A stretch of 54,354 bases of DNA from GCA-2693325 sp964011675 (GTDB taxonomy: Bacteria > Latescibacterota > UBA2968 > UBA8231). Within the stretch, counting starts at the first letter, position 1; each line of letters starts with the position of its first letter. The DNA lies in the NCBI GenBank assembly GCA_964011675.1, contig CAXGPR010000015.1:1-54354 (forward strand), in the 5' to 3' direction. Made by a program: the position numbers and the translations under genes. The notes beneath the pieces are model-generated. The model was not told where the DNA came from. It ran no database searches and saw nothing but the letters and a program-made list of their open reading frames with translations. Positions 35,303 to 44,061 of this stretch are shown piece after piece.

Positions 35303-36627
35303 TGCGGATTCATTGCCTGATATATCTACTTGTGATTGGAGCACCGGTCTGGGCGCAAGAAGAGCGGACCATAGATAATTTCGCCGGCGTGGGCGTCCGT
35401 GCCATGGGTATGGGGGGGGCTTTTGTGGGCGTCGCAGACGACTATACAGCAGCCTACTGGAATCCAGCTGGGCTCGCGCAGATTGATCGGCGTGAGGTGC
35501 ACATTGGGCTGCTGCGAAATAGCCGCGAAAATACCGCGACCTTTAACGGCACGTCAGTTGAAAGCGAGCTGACCAACACGCGCTTTGGCTCGCTTGGATT
35601 TGTTTATCCCTATCCCGTATTCAGGGGTAGTCTGGTCTTTGCCGTTGGCTTTAAGCGCATAAAAGATTTTGATTGGAATCTGCGGCAGACTGGATTGGAT
35701 ACGGTTGATGGCCTATATGTAGACCATCACTTTCATCACGAAGGAGAGTTGTCGCTCTCTTCGGTTGCAGTGGCCGTCGACGTATCGCCGTCGCTTTCGC
35801 TGGGTTTGGCCTTAGGAGTGGCTGGAGGTGGCGACGAAGTCAGCAATGTGTTCTCTTGGGAAGATCGAAACGACCTCTACTTGGAGCGTCGTTTCCTGGC
35901 TACTGACACTTTTTCGGATGATTATAGCAGTTCGTGGCAAGCCACGCTGGGCGCCATGGTGCGATTGCCGCGAGAGCAACCGCGCATGCGCCTAGGCGCG
36001 GCGATGTCCGCCAGTGTGGGGCAGGAGGTGAGCTACGTTTTTCGTGGTAGCCCAGACGGCTATAACCGAATAGACTATGATGACGGTTCGACGCTGAATT
36101 CAGCAAGCGAAGAGACGCGCGGGCGCTACCAGGTGGCGCTTCCCCTATCATTCTCTCTAGGTGGATCCTACGCTCTGTTGCCAGGGCTGCTGCTTGCGGG
36201 AGGTATGCACTTTACCGAGTGGTCTCAGAGCGAGTATGAAGGAGAGACAGATCAGCAACTGCGTGCCGATACGGTATTTGAACGTCAATATCGTGACGTG
36301 GTGCGCTACCATCTTGGCGTCGAATGGCAAGTACCGGCTGTCGCGCTAGATTTACGCGCTGGTTTTTACACCGATCCGCTGCCCTTTGTCGGTCCACGCG
36401 ACACCGATCCCTTTACTGCTGACCCGCCGATTCTCATTGTCGAAGATCGACGTTTTTTTACTTTGGGAGCGGGTTTGCTCTTGGATGAGGTAGTCCAAGT
36501 TGATTTGGCGTGGGCACGCGGAAAGTCGACTCAGATCGAAGAGAATATGAGTGGATTACAGAGCAACGTCCTGCGTGAGGAGTATATGCTCACGCGTCTG
36601 TTCATGGGCGTTGCCTATTACTTCTAA
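35302..36627 (+). CDS. PorV/PorQ- or OMPP1-like outer-membrane barrel
   Basis: 441 residues. ATG 35302 is preferred to TTG 35299 because GAGGAA is correctly spaced. Signal peptide cleaves near VWAQ. The N-terminal motif GVGVRAMGMGGAFVGVADD then YTAAYWNPAGLA is the hallmark of the PorV/PorQ and FadL-like (OMPP1) families; the remainder is barrel-like strands ending in MGVAYYF. PorV shuttles cargo in type IX secretion, FadL-like proteins move hydrophobic compounds, and both are possible. Placed downstream of porX and tsaE, and coupled to the preceding barrel gene. Confidence 0.78.
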   Translation: MRIHCLIYLLVIGAPVWAQEERTIDNFAGVGVRAMGMGGAFVGVADDYTAAYWNPAGLAQIDRREVHIGLLRNSRENTATFNGTSVESELTNTRFGSLGFVYPYPVFRGSLVFAVGFKRIKDFDWNLRQTGLDTVDGLYVDHHFHHEGELSLSSVAVAVDVSPSLSLGLALGVAGGGDEVSNVFSWEDRNDLYLERRFLATDTFSDDYSSSWQATLGAMVRLPREQPRMRLGAAMSASVGQEVSYVFRGSPDGYNRIDYDDGSTLNSASEETRGRYQVALPLSFSLGGSYALLPGLLLAGGMHFTEWSQSEYEGETDQQLRADTVFERQYRDVVRYHLGVEWQVPAVALDLRAGFYTDPLPFVGPRDTDPFTADPPILIVEDRRFFTLGAGLLLDEVVQVDLAWARGKSTQIEENMSGLQSNVLREEYMLTRLFMGVAYYF

Positions 36628-36630
36628 ATT

Positions 36631-36661
36631 CGAGCGGGACGATTTGGTTTCGTCCTGCTCG
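36631..36661 (+). terminator. Hairpin after the PorV-like gene
   Basis: CGAGCGGGACGA pairs with TCGTCCTGCTCG (one G.U) around a 7-base loop, starting four bases after the stop. It lacks a T-run, so it may be a stabiliser rather than a terminator. Confidence 0.4.
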
Positions 36662-36710
36662 GTGAGTATATTCATTGCATGAATGCTTACTAGCCACAGG
36701 TGGACATATT

Positions 36711-37418
36711 ATGAGCTATAAAAAGTGGGGCATGCTCGCCATTACGTGCTGTCTCGGCTTTGTGCTGAGCGGGTGTTATACCATCCTGAACGACCCATTT
36801 GCCGTGCAGACCTTGCATGAAAAGGCAGAGCAAGACAGAGGATATGAGCAGCGGACTGCGCGTGAAGATGCAGCAGAGGACGATGACTTTTATCGCTATC
36901 CGGGCGTGCCTGGGAGCTACGGTTCATACGGAGCAGGCTATCCGATTAGAGGCTATACTTCTGGTGGCTACGGCCGCTATGGAGCGTATCCGCTCCCGTA
37001 TGGAGCCTATTCTTCCTACGGCAACTATGGTTACGGCCCGTACAGCTACGGATACGATCCCTACTACACGGACAACAGGGGATTTTATGTGCCGCCGGGC
37101 TATGAGTTAGTCAGCACACGCGAGCTAGATAACCTGCGTACTCCGTCTGTAGGAGGTCGTGAGGAACAGTCCTCCACTGTAGATCAGGCGGCCGCGGTTC
37201 GCGAGGAAATGAAAAGGCAAGAAGACGTGTGGATCAGACGCGCTTCCCCTCAGGTTCGCCGGCCCGATCCCACGCCGCGGAGCAGGACTTCTATCGCTAC
37301 ACCATCTGCGCCCACTCCTTCTGCTACGCGTCCGAGCGCTACAAGCAGTAGTGCGGCTCCCGCATCCAAGACGAGCAGCGGTAAAGAACGCGCCACACCG
37401 CAGAAACGACGACGTTAA
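36711..37418 (+). CDS. Tyr/Gly-rich lipoprotein
   Basis: 235 residues. ATG 36711 (AGGTGG upstream) gives a proper lipoprotein signal; the TTG at 36675 does not. The lipobox is LSGC with the lipidated Cys near residue 22. Residues about 65-125 are a low-complexity Tyr/Gly/Ser/Pro stretch (repeated YGxY units), followed by a conserved-looking FYVPPGYELVSTRELDNLR. The C-terminus is Ser/Thr/Pro/Ala-rich and ends with a basic KRRR. Low-complexity Tyr/Gly segments are seen in surface or matrix proteins. No function assigned. It ends 22 bases before a bidirectional terminator. Confidence 0.7.
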   Translation: MSYKKWGMLAITCCLGFVLSGCYTILNDPFAVQTLHEKAEQDRGYEQRTAREDAAEDDDFYRYPGVPGSYGSYGAGYPIRGYTSGGYGRYGAYPLPYGAYSSYGNYGYGPYSYGYDPYYTDNRGFYVPPGYELVSTRELDNLRTPSVGGREEQSSTVDQAAAVREEMKRQEDVWIRRASPQVRRPDPTPRSRTSIATPSAPTPSATRPSATSSSAAPASKTSSGKERATPQKRRR

Positions 37419-37440
37419 ATCTATCTGAAAATATAGAATA

Positions 37441-37480
37441 AGAAAGAGGCGGTGATTTATTTCAATCACCGCCTCTTTCT
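37441..37480. terminator. Bidirectional terminator
   Basis: AGAAAGAGGCGGTGAT pairs perfectly with ATCACCGCCTCTTTCT around a short T/A-rich loop, with T-rich flanks on both sides. It serves the Tyr/Gly-rich lipoprotein gene on the plus strand and the lipoprotein gene that stops at 37482 on the minus strand. Confidence 0.8.
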
Positions 37481-37481
37481 G

Positions 37482-38171
37482 TTAATTACCGCTGGTTTCA
37501 AAATGTCGGCTTTGCCGTTTGGGTGGAGGTGCAACTCGGACTAAAAAACGCTGCATGGGTTTGCCCAAAGCCATGAGCAACTGGCGCTCGCTCTGATTGT
37601 TGGCGCCCATTAGTTGGAGTCTAACGGGCTCTAAGTTGCGTTCGGAGCCTCCTCGTTTCCATACCTGTTCTGTGTGTAAATTAATCAGGCTAACTTGGAG
37701 GTCTACACTCATATCCATGCTGGGGTTTGGACTCATTCCATAGGGCGTCGGCGTCATGGGCATCATGCGTGCCTGTAAATGCCGTAGCTCAACAAATACA
37801 ATCGCATCCAGCGCCAGCGTGTCGCGGAGCGCTGCGCGAACGGTGTTTGTGTGTACGCTAGTGGAATCAAAGTGCACTGTCTTTAGTTTCCACGTAATCT
37901 CATCCTGAGAGACAATTGTAGTTTTGGGCAGCCTACTTAGGCCGCGCATTGTTGCGTTTGAGAGAAGAGCCATCACCTTCTCCACGTCGAGTTCGCGGAA
38001 GGGTTCGATATTGGTTACACACACGATGCCCATCCGCTCAACCCCTTCTAAGTAGGGTTGTAGTGCAGCGTCCGGCAGTGAGGGTGCTTGAAACTCTATG
38101 CGTTCAAACTGGCTGCGTTGTGCGCAGCTAAACAGCAGTAGAGCGAGGCCGAAGATAAGGACGCGTTTCAA
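37482..38171 (-). CDS. Hypothetical lipoprotein, last gene of the protease-barrel operon
   Basis: 229 residues with a lipobox (LLLFSC, Cys at residue 16) and no recognised domain. The body has predicted mixed alpha/beta structure (GIVCVTNIEPFRELDVEKV; TLALDAIVFVELRHL) similar in general layout to periplasmic lipoproteins that bind outer-membrane or secretion components. A Met/Pro-rich stretch (MMPMTPTPYGMSPNPSMDM) occurs near residue 150. The start overlaps the barrel-fusion gene by four bases, so they are translated together. Confidence 0.72.
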   Translation of the reverse strand: MKRVLIFGLALLLFSCAQRSQFERIEFQAPSLPDAALQPYLEGVERMGIVCVTNIEPFRELDVEKVMALLSNATMRGLSRLPKTTIVSQDEITWKLKTVHFDSTSVHTNTVRAALRDTLALDAIVFVELRHLQARMMPMTPTPYGMSPNPSMDMSVDLQVSLINLHTEQVWKRGGSERNLEPVRLQLMGANNQSERQLLMALGKPMQRFLVRVAPPPKRQSRHFETSGN

Positions 38172-41100
38172 AAACTTTTACCAAAGCTAAAGTGGAAATG
38201 GTAGTCCGAGTAGTTACCTTGTAGGTCCGTTTGTTTGGCGAACTCTAGGTTGATTGGCAACATAAAGTAAACCAAGAGGCCAAAGCCGACACTCGCACGC
38301 ACGGGCGTGCGAGTTGGCAGCCCTGCGCTCATGCGCCGCTCAGTCTCTAGCTGTAGCTGCTCTGGGTTTGCATCCGGATTGAAAAAAGGCCACAGGTCGA
38401 GCGTGTCTCCTCTATTCCAAGCGGTGCCGACATCGACGAATATGCTGCCGTCAATCGCAGGTATCAAAAAGGTGGTCGGCCATCCAAAGAGAATGCCGCG
38501 GACAAATGGGACGCGTAGCTCCATATTAGCCAGCGCAACACGGCTACCTGAAAATTCAGAAAACTCATACCCGCGAAGGGGGCCCGTATTGAGGTTAAAG
38601 CCCGTGTAAAACGGGAGAAACCACGTTGGGCCACCTAAGTTATACGAAAGCGCGTCGTTGCCAAGTGATCCTACGCCATAGGCGCGGAGCCCTAGCACCG
38701 ACCAGTGCCCCAGTCGCACGTAGGTTCGATAGTCTAATTCGAGGTGAGAAAACGAACGCGTAGAACCACCTAAATCGAGTGTGCGCCCGACGGATAGGAA
38801 ATAACGCTTACCTGCCGTAGGTCCCAAGAGACCGTAGTTGATCGAATCGTGTACGTAGGCCGATTTGATGAGGTGTGTGCTCGTGTCTACGCCCAGTTCT
38901 TCTGTTGGCCAGATGAGCTCTTCTCGCTCGCCTACGTATGTGTAGCTGAACTCGAGCCGTCGGTATAGGTCGAGCGGATAGGACGCGTTGGCTAGCATGC
39001 CGCGTTGCTGCACGCGGCTGATCCCCGACACCAATGCGCCCCTGTAAATGAACGTCCGGTTGTTATTGAAATACTGATTCCAGTTGAAAATTGAGACGCG
39101 GTATGTGGGTCGCTTGCCGTAGTAATCGTAGTTGACGGCAAAGTTGAAGTCGTTGCTGATTTCTTGTGAAGCTACGTAATCGGTGGCCAGCGAGAGCGAG
39201 TGGTTACCCAGTAGATCGCTCATGCTCAGTTGAGCTATAGAGGAGAAGAAACCGTCAAAATAGCCCATTTGTACTGCAATACCGTCGAACTCCAGCTTAG
39301 GTGTATATAGTTTGCGCTTTACCTCTTCCCCCTCGTTTTCCGTTGCGCGGGGTGCCTCAATGGTATTTTCCTGCCGGCTGCGGTCGGCTGGTGCCATCGC
39401 TACGCGTAGAGAATCAGCGTTCGTAAGGCTGTCTGCATCTGACGTGCCGGCCAACAGCACGGCGCGGTTTGAGGGTGACTTGTGTTTGCGTTGCATTTGG
39501 CCGTTGATCTCGGGACGCCCCCCCTGGTCTGTCATCGCCATCGGCATGGGTTGCTGCGCGCTCGATTCCCTGTTGATCGCAGCCGGCAGCTGGCCGGGCA
39601 CTTCGGCTGTTTGAATTGGATCGAGGGTAGGCGGTGCGCTCTCTGGGCGCGGTGTCTCGCCTTCAGCTAAGCGGGCTAAAAGCTCTGCATCGCGGCGCTT
39701 GATCGATGGCATATCCGGCATATCCATCAAGTACAATTCGCTGCCCCCCTTGAAGTATGTGCTGAAAATAATCTGACGCCCGTCTGGGGAAAGGGCCGGA
39801 TTAATTACGCCGCTCAGCGTGCGGGTAAGCCGATATTCGCGCTCTTCTTCAAGGTGGTACACAAAGAGGTCGTTGATCTTTTCTCGAGTGGAGACAAAGA
39901 GAATCTTATTCCCTTCGGGAAGCCACTGAGGCCATAGATCGTCCGTTGGACTAGCGATTGCTGTTGTAATTTGACCGGTCTCGATGTCGTATATCTTGAT
40001 GTCAAACTGGTTGTTGTACTTGCTGCTGTAGGCAATCTTGCTGCCGTCCGGTGAGAATGTGGGATGGTCTTCTCGCTGGGGTGAGCCGGTGAGCTGCACC
40101 AGTTTCTCTGTATACACATCGAGCGTGTAGAGATCGCTCTGTCCATATCCGGTACCTACAAGGGCTAGGCGACGGCTGTCAGGAGCCCAGTCTATGGATT
40201 CAATGGTTTCGACCTTGTCTACGCGCAGCGTTTTGACGACTTCTTTGTCGTAAAGGTCCCATAGCAGGATTCGATCACGTGGACCGTCTTTTGCGATAAA
40301 CGCGATGGTATGGCCGTCGGGCGCCCAGGCGACGGTGCCTCCGCCCGATGTTAGGTGGTCAAAGCGCGAAGAGCGCATACTGCGCGTGATGCGTTCGACG
40401 ATGGACGCATCTTCTAACCGGATAATATCGACGTGTTGCTCTATGCCGTCCGACGTCAGGACAACTAGCATGTCCCCGCTGAGCGACCAGCGTGCACTGG
40501 AAAAGGCCCGGTACTGATCTTCCTCGTTGTCGCCCACTTTTTGGGCAATTTCTGACATGTAATCACGCGTCTGGAGCAGGGGCCAGTATTGCTTGCGCAT
40601 GTGTGCAGACCAGCGTTCATCAAGCGTCTTTATATCCATGTCGATGAGCCGTTCAAGGAGCTTGTCCGTGTCTTTCTGGCTATCCCACAGGCGGAGTATG
40701 CGGCTTACTTTTTCTGGTCCGTAGTTGGCGGCGATGTACTCCATGATGGAGTGACTCTGCTTGTATGCGAGAAATACATTTCCAATTCCCCAAGCGGCAT
40801 CCATTGATTTTATGGGTATGAGCCCATCCGTTAAAACGGCATCGCGAAGGACCATCTCATCAACCGTGTTGCGTCCCGGCGTCGTGTATTCGGCCAGGCC
40901 TTCCATAATCCAAGTGGGAGGAGAGGAGAGGGGACTGGATATGCGTTTGATGGGGCCCTTATAGACGATGTCATATTGGAATATGTGCGTTAGTTCGTGG
41001 ACCAAGACGTTGCGGAACTCGTCGAGGTCTCCGTCAAAAGGGATTACCATGCGGTAGCGCAGCGGTTCGGCGAAGCCCGCTACGCCAGGAGGTAGAAATT

Positions 41101-41458
41101 CGTGAATGATATTGGTTTGCTGGAATTCATACTGTGATTGGTAAATGACAATGGGCGGCTTGTGTGAGAGCTCGTGATGTAAGATGCCGCTTATGTGATC
41201 GTACGCCTCTTCCAAGTAATCCACTGCGCGCACGGCTAGGTCGTGGAACTCCGCTTCGAAGTGGAGTTCTAAATGTTCGCTGTAGAGAACCTCCCACTGA
41301 AAGTCTTTGTAGCGCACTTTGTTTTTTCCGAAGCCCTGCTGCAGCTGCATCGTGACGATATCCTGAGCTTGCACTGTCTGCACTGTAAACAATATTGCCC
41401 AGGCTACAGCAAGCAGGCCCGTCCAACTGCTGCACATACGTGTGAGGTTGTGTTGCAC
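38168..41458 (-). CDS. Secreted zinc-protease/TolB-propeller/BamA-like barrel fusion
   Basis: 1096-residue envelope protein. Signal peptide residues 1-31 (cleavage near VQAQ). An N-terminal gluzincin-like domain (about 45-290) has HELTH at 154-158 and downstream MEGLAEY with E186 as likely third ligand. PD40/TolB-type propeller blades run from about 315 to 600 (repeats of WxPDG/SPDG, e.g. APDGHTIAF, FSPDGSKIAYSS, LSPDGRQIIFS). A Pro/Ala-rich linker follows, then a surface-antigen barrel from about 730 with a terminal Phe (HFSFGKSF). It would anchor a protease plus propeller on the outer membrane. Similar PD40-BamA proteins occur in FCB genomes, but their role is not known to me. Coupled to a TPR lipoprotein (one-base overlap) and a lipoprotein (four). 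Confidence 0.88.
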   Translation of the reverse strand: MQHNLTRMCSSWTGLLAVAWAILFTVQTVQAQDIVTMQLQQGFGKNKVRYKDFQWEVLYSEHLELHFEAEFHDLAVRAVDYLEEAYDHISGILHHELSHKPPIVIYQSQYEFQQTNIIHEFLPPGVAGFAEPLRYRMVIPFDGDLDEFRNVLVHELTHIFQYDIVYKGPIKRISSPLSSPPTWIMEGLAEYTTPGRNTVDEMVLRDAVLTDGLIPIKSMDAAWGIGNVFLAYKQSHSIMEYIAANYGPEKVSRILRLWDSQKDTDKLLERLIDMDIKTLDERWSAHMRKQYWPLLQTRDYMSEIAQKVGDNEEDQYRAFSSARWSLSGDMLVVLTSDGIEQHVDIIRLEDASIVERITRSMRSSRFDHLTSGGGTVAWAPDGHTIAFIAKDGPRDRILLWDLYDKEVVKTLRVDKVETIESIDWAPDSRRLALVGTGYGQSDLYTLDVYTEKLVQLTGSPQREDHPTFSPDGSKIAYSSKYNNQFDIKIYDIETGQITTAIASPTDDLWPQWLPEGNKILFVSTREKINDLFVYHLEEEREYRLTRTLSGVINPALSPDGRQIIFSTYFKGGSELYLMDMPDMPSIKRRDAELLARLAEGETPRPESAPPTLDPIQTAEVPGQLPAAINRESSAQQPMPMAMTDQGGRPEINGQMQRKHKSPSNRAVLLAGTSDADSLTNADSLRVAMAPADRSRQENTIEAPRATENEGEEVKRKLYTPKLEFDGIAVQMGYFDGFFSSIAQLSMSDLLGNHSLSLATDYVASQEISNDFNFAVNYDYYGKRPTYRVSIFNWNQYFNNNRTFIYRGALVSGISRVQQRGMLANASYPLDLYRRLEFSYTYVGEREELIWPTEELGVDTSTHLIKSAYVHDSINYGLLGPTAGKRYFLSVGRTLDLGGSTRSFSHLELDYRTYVRLGHWSVLGLRAYGVGSLGNDALSYNLGGPTWFLPFYTGFNLNTGPLRGYEFSEFSGSRVALANMELRVPFVRGILFGWPTTFLIPAIDGSIFVDVGTAWNRGDTLDLWPFFNPDANPEQLQLETERRMSAGLPTRTPVRASVGFGLLVYFMLPINLEFAKQTDLQGNYSDYHFHFSFGKSF

Positions 41459-42042
41459 TACTCACTCTCCTGTGAAAACGGGGGCACTGCACGTTCATAC
41501 AAACCTTCGGTGCGCCGACGCTTCTCGCTTTCAGGCATGCTAAATAGGTCGAAATCGCCTGAAGTGTCCACCAGTGTCTGTTCGCGATTACGCAGGTTGC
41601 TCAGGTTGGAACGATAGGCATCTTCCGCGGAGTTGAGATCCAGCGCCCGCTGATAGAAATCGCCGGCCCTATCCGTTTTACCGAGGTGTTCGTATACAAT
41701 CGCCAGGTTGTTGTGGAGACTTGCTGAAAGACTGTCTTCTTGCAGTGCGCGCTCCATATGCGTGCGCGCCTCGTTCCACATCTCGTTTTCAATACACCAT
41801 AAAGCGTATTCGTTAACCTGCTGGATGGATCGACGCTGTTTTTTACTCCGTTCGACCACTTTGACGGGTTGGGTTTCTTGCTGGGGAACCGGCTTAACTG
41901 AAGGCTCAGATATTTTTTCACCCGCGTAAATTAGTTCGCTTGAGCCGGAACGCGCTTTTGTACCAGGGCGCCTAACTAGTTCCAAGCATCCGGCACAGGC
42001 GAGCGCGACTATCAGTAGCAGCACAGCATTGGGTCGTCTCAA
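41458..42042 (-). CDS. TPR lipoprotein
   Basis: 194 residues. Lipobox ACAGC places the lipidated Cys near residue 19. After a Lys/Arg/Gln-rich linker, at least two tetratricopeptide repeats are visible (NEYALWCIENEMWNEARTHM and LHNNLAIVYEHLGKTDRAGD) in about residues 75-150. TPR lipoproteins typically scaffold outer-membrane assembly, as BamD does. The gene is first in the operon with the protease-barrel fusion and a further lipoprotein, so I suggest it recruits or holds the fusion protein. Confidence 0.85.
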   Translation of the reverse strand: MRRPNAVLLLIVALACAGCLELVRRPGTKARSGSSELIYAGEKISEPSVKPVPQQETQPVKVVERSKKQRRSIQQVNEYALWCIENEMWNEARTHMERALQEDSLSASLHNNLAIVYEHLGKTDRAGDFYQRALDLNSAEDAYRSNLSNLRNREQTLVDTSGDFDLFSMPESEKRRRTEGLYERAVPPFSQESE

Positions 42043-42207
42043 TATGGTTTCCTCATGTGCACGTTATTACGCTGTGAATATACGCAGGAAACAAGTTAAT
42101 ACGAACGGGCTGCTCGTTTGGACGAGCGACTACGAATAAGGCTAATCGATTCGCCCATTAGACTGATGTGCTATGACGTATATTCTCGCCCGAATATACA
42201 AGACGCA

Positions 42208-43548
42208 TCAAGAACGGTTTGCGTTTCCGCGAATCGTTCGCCAATAGCTGGAAAGCAGCAGAGAAAAAAACGGAGCATACTGGGCCCATCGTACCCACGG
42301 CTTTTCTAGCCACACTCCGCTCAGACTATAGTCAATGACTACTTCATATGCAAGAAAGACGAGGACCGAGAGAGTTAACCAAGCAGCACTAGGGAAAAAG
42401 GGCATAAAGGGCATGATCCATAACATATACCACGGGTGTAGCGTAGGGGAAAGGAGCACATAGGCACCCAGGCACCAATAGGTTGCACGCAGTGGATCTT
42501 GCATTGAGCGCACAGCATAGACAATTGCCACGATCATGAGGAGTGCGCAGATCCACCGTGCGTATACGGCAGCAGAGGGGTCTAACGAGGTTAATAAGCT
42601 GCGAAAAAGGGAGTAGAAGAAATCGTTAAAATGCCAGTGGCTGAGATATTTGGAGAGCCCGGAGAAGGTTTGCGTGCTAAAATCGACATACGGAATATAG
42701 CCCAACGATATGATCGCTATGAAAGCAAAGAACGGGGCACGGCCGGATAGACTAAAAAAAGAGCGCAAGCGATTTGATGGAGCTCCGTCTCTGTATTGCC
42801 AGAATATCGGGAGAGCAAATGCGGGTACGAGTTTGGAGAGGGTGGCGGCCGCCAGCAGGGAGTAAGCCAGTACTCGTCTATGTTGAACAAGCGCGTAGAG
42901 TGCGGCGAGTGCAAAGAACGAACCCAGAATATCGATATGGCCACTCCCTGCAATTTCGATTAGAGGAAGCGGATGCCAAGCGTAGATCAGGGTGCGCCGA
43001 GGATCCATATTGCGCAGGGCCAAAAAGCGCGCCAAGAGTAGGCACAAGCCTAAATCCAATGCTATGAGCCCCATTTTAATCGTGCCTAAGCGTTCGCTTA
43101 TAGCAGCTGTCATGGCAAAAAACGCTTGGGCTAGAGGGGGGTATATCGTCGGCACTTGGCGATGATTTATAGCCGGGTAAATAGTGCTATCGCGTAGGCT
43201 CGTTAACGCATCGTCTTCTGGCGCATAGCGGTATGGGTTTATACCTGCGAGCTGAACACGGCCGTCCCATATATAGCGATAAATATCGTCGGAAAGACTT
43301 ACGGGGCTGTTACACATAGTCAGGCGAAACAGCAAGCTGAATATAATTAAGGTGCGAACTGAGCCGCTTTTTTTGTATAGGATCCACAGGACGGCCCCCC
43401 CATACACGACGCTAAGGACTAGAAGTGCCAGCCATAATGAGTGGATCTGTGTGCGTAAGTCCCCAAGCCTAACCAGATATAACAGAATTGACTCAATGCT
43501 GAGAGCGAGTAGCCACGGCACCGCATCGCCCAATCTTTTAACGTTCAA
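42208..43548 (-). CDS. GT-C-type multi-spanning glycosyltransferase
   Basis: 446 residues starting at TTG 43548; a longer frame runs to TTG 43635 but would overlap the NlpC gene by 98 bases. About ten hydrophobic helices. An extracytoplasmic loop carries LSDDIYRYIWDGRVQLAGINPY, the acidic motif characteristic of lipid-linked-sugar mannosyl or arabinosyl transferases (DUF2029/GT87-like). Further motifs YAWHPLPLIEIAGSGHID and YVLLSPTLHPWYMLW are usual for the family. It probably uses a polyprenyl-phosphate sugar donor for a cell-envelope glycan. The first codon is uncertain. Confidence 0.78.
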   Translation of the reverse strand: MNVKRLGDAVPWLLALSIESILLYLVRLGDLRTQIHSLWLALLVLSVVYGGAVLWILYKKSGSVRTLIIFSLLFRLTMCNSPVSLSDDIYRYIWDGRVQLAGINPYRYAPEDDALTSLRDSTIYPAINHRQVPTIYPPLAQAFFAMTAAISERLGTIKMGLIALDLGLCLLLARFLALRNMDPRRTLIYAWHPLPLIEIAGSGHIDILGSFFALAALYALVQHRRVLAYSLLAAATLSKLVPAFALPIFWQYRDGAPSNRLRSFFSLSGRAPFFAFIAIISLGYIPYVDFSTQTFSGLSKYLSHWHFNDFFYSLFRSLLTSLDPSAAVYARWICALLMIVAIVYAVRSMQDPLRATYWCLGAYVLLSPTLHPWYMLWIMPFMPFFPSAAWLTLSVLVFLAYEVVIDYSLSGVWLEKPWVRWAQYAPFFSLLLSSYWRTIRGNANRS

Positions 43549-44053
43549 TGCGTCGTCCGCCTGCGTATCGTTTGGTAAAGTATGGATTGTTGAGCGGCGT
43601 AATGGTGACGCCTTTACTTGAACTCGCGTGCGCAAACTCTCCGTCGCCTAGGTAGACACCGACGTGCGAGATGCCCGCGCCAGCAAACGTGTCTTTGAAG
43701 AAAACGAGATCGCCCGGACGCAGCTCTTGTCGGTTTGGCAGGAAAAGCCCTAGTCGATACATCTGCTTGGATGTGCGCGGTAGTTCAATGCCGTAGGTTT
43801 CGCGGAAGGCGGCGCGAGTAAAGGCAGAACAGTCCATGCCACTGCGCGTAGTGCCGCCCCATCTGTACGGTATGCCTATATACGTTTCTACGATCCTTCG
43901 CAGGCGCTGATCGCCGCCCCGCTGGCGCGTTTCCAATTCGCGCACGACGGAAGCCTGCTGCGTTTTTGCCGTGGAATAGCGCGGTGCAGGACGCACGGAG
44001 CCGCAACCCGATAAGAACAAGCCGACGGCGCATATGAGAAGCAGATAGCGCAC
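43538..44053 (-). CDS. NlpC/P60-family lipoprotein hydrolase
   Basis: 171 residues from GTG 44053, which gives an ideal lipoprotein signal (MRYLLLICAVGLFLSGC, lipidated Cys near 17). The open frame reaches 44140 but would overlap the previous gene. The C40 peptidase domain has the catalytic Cys in GMDCSAF, the His in ISHVGVYLGDGEFAHA and the closing NNPYFTKRYAGGRRI. It cleaves peptidoglycan stem peptides (D-Glu-mDAP bonds) in the periplasm, as in Spr/MepS. The stop overlaps the glycosyltransferase start by 11 bases. Confidence 0.93.
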   Translation of the reverse strand: MRYLLLICAVGLFLSGCGSVRPAPRYSTAKTQQASVVRELETRQRGGDQRLRRIVETYIGIPYRWGGTTRSGMDCSAFTRAAFRETYGIELPRTSKQMYRLGLFLPNRQELRPGDLVFFKDTFAGAGISHVGVYLGDGEFAHASSSKGVTITPLNNPYFTKRYAGGRRIER

Positions 44054-44061
44054 GGTACGGA

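Noticed and set aside
42112..42127. GCTCGT/ACGAGC hairpin in the gap before the TPR lipoprotein
   Set aside because: Only six pairs and no T-run on either strand; too weak to call a terminator.
43549..43635. Upstream TTG start for the GT-C gene
   Set aside because: It would overlap the NlpC coding region by 98 bases and adds a basic peptide without membrane character.
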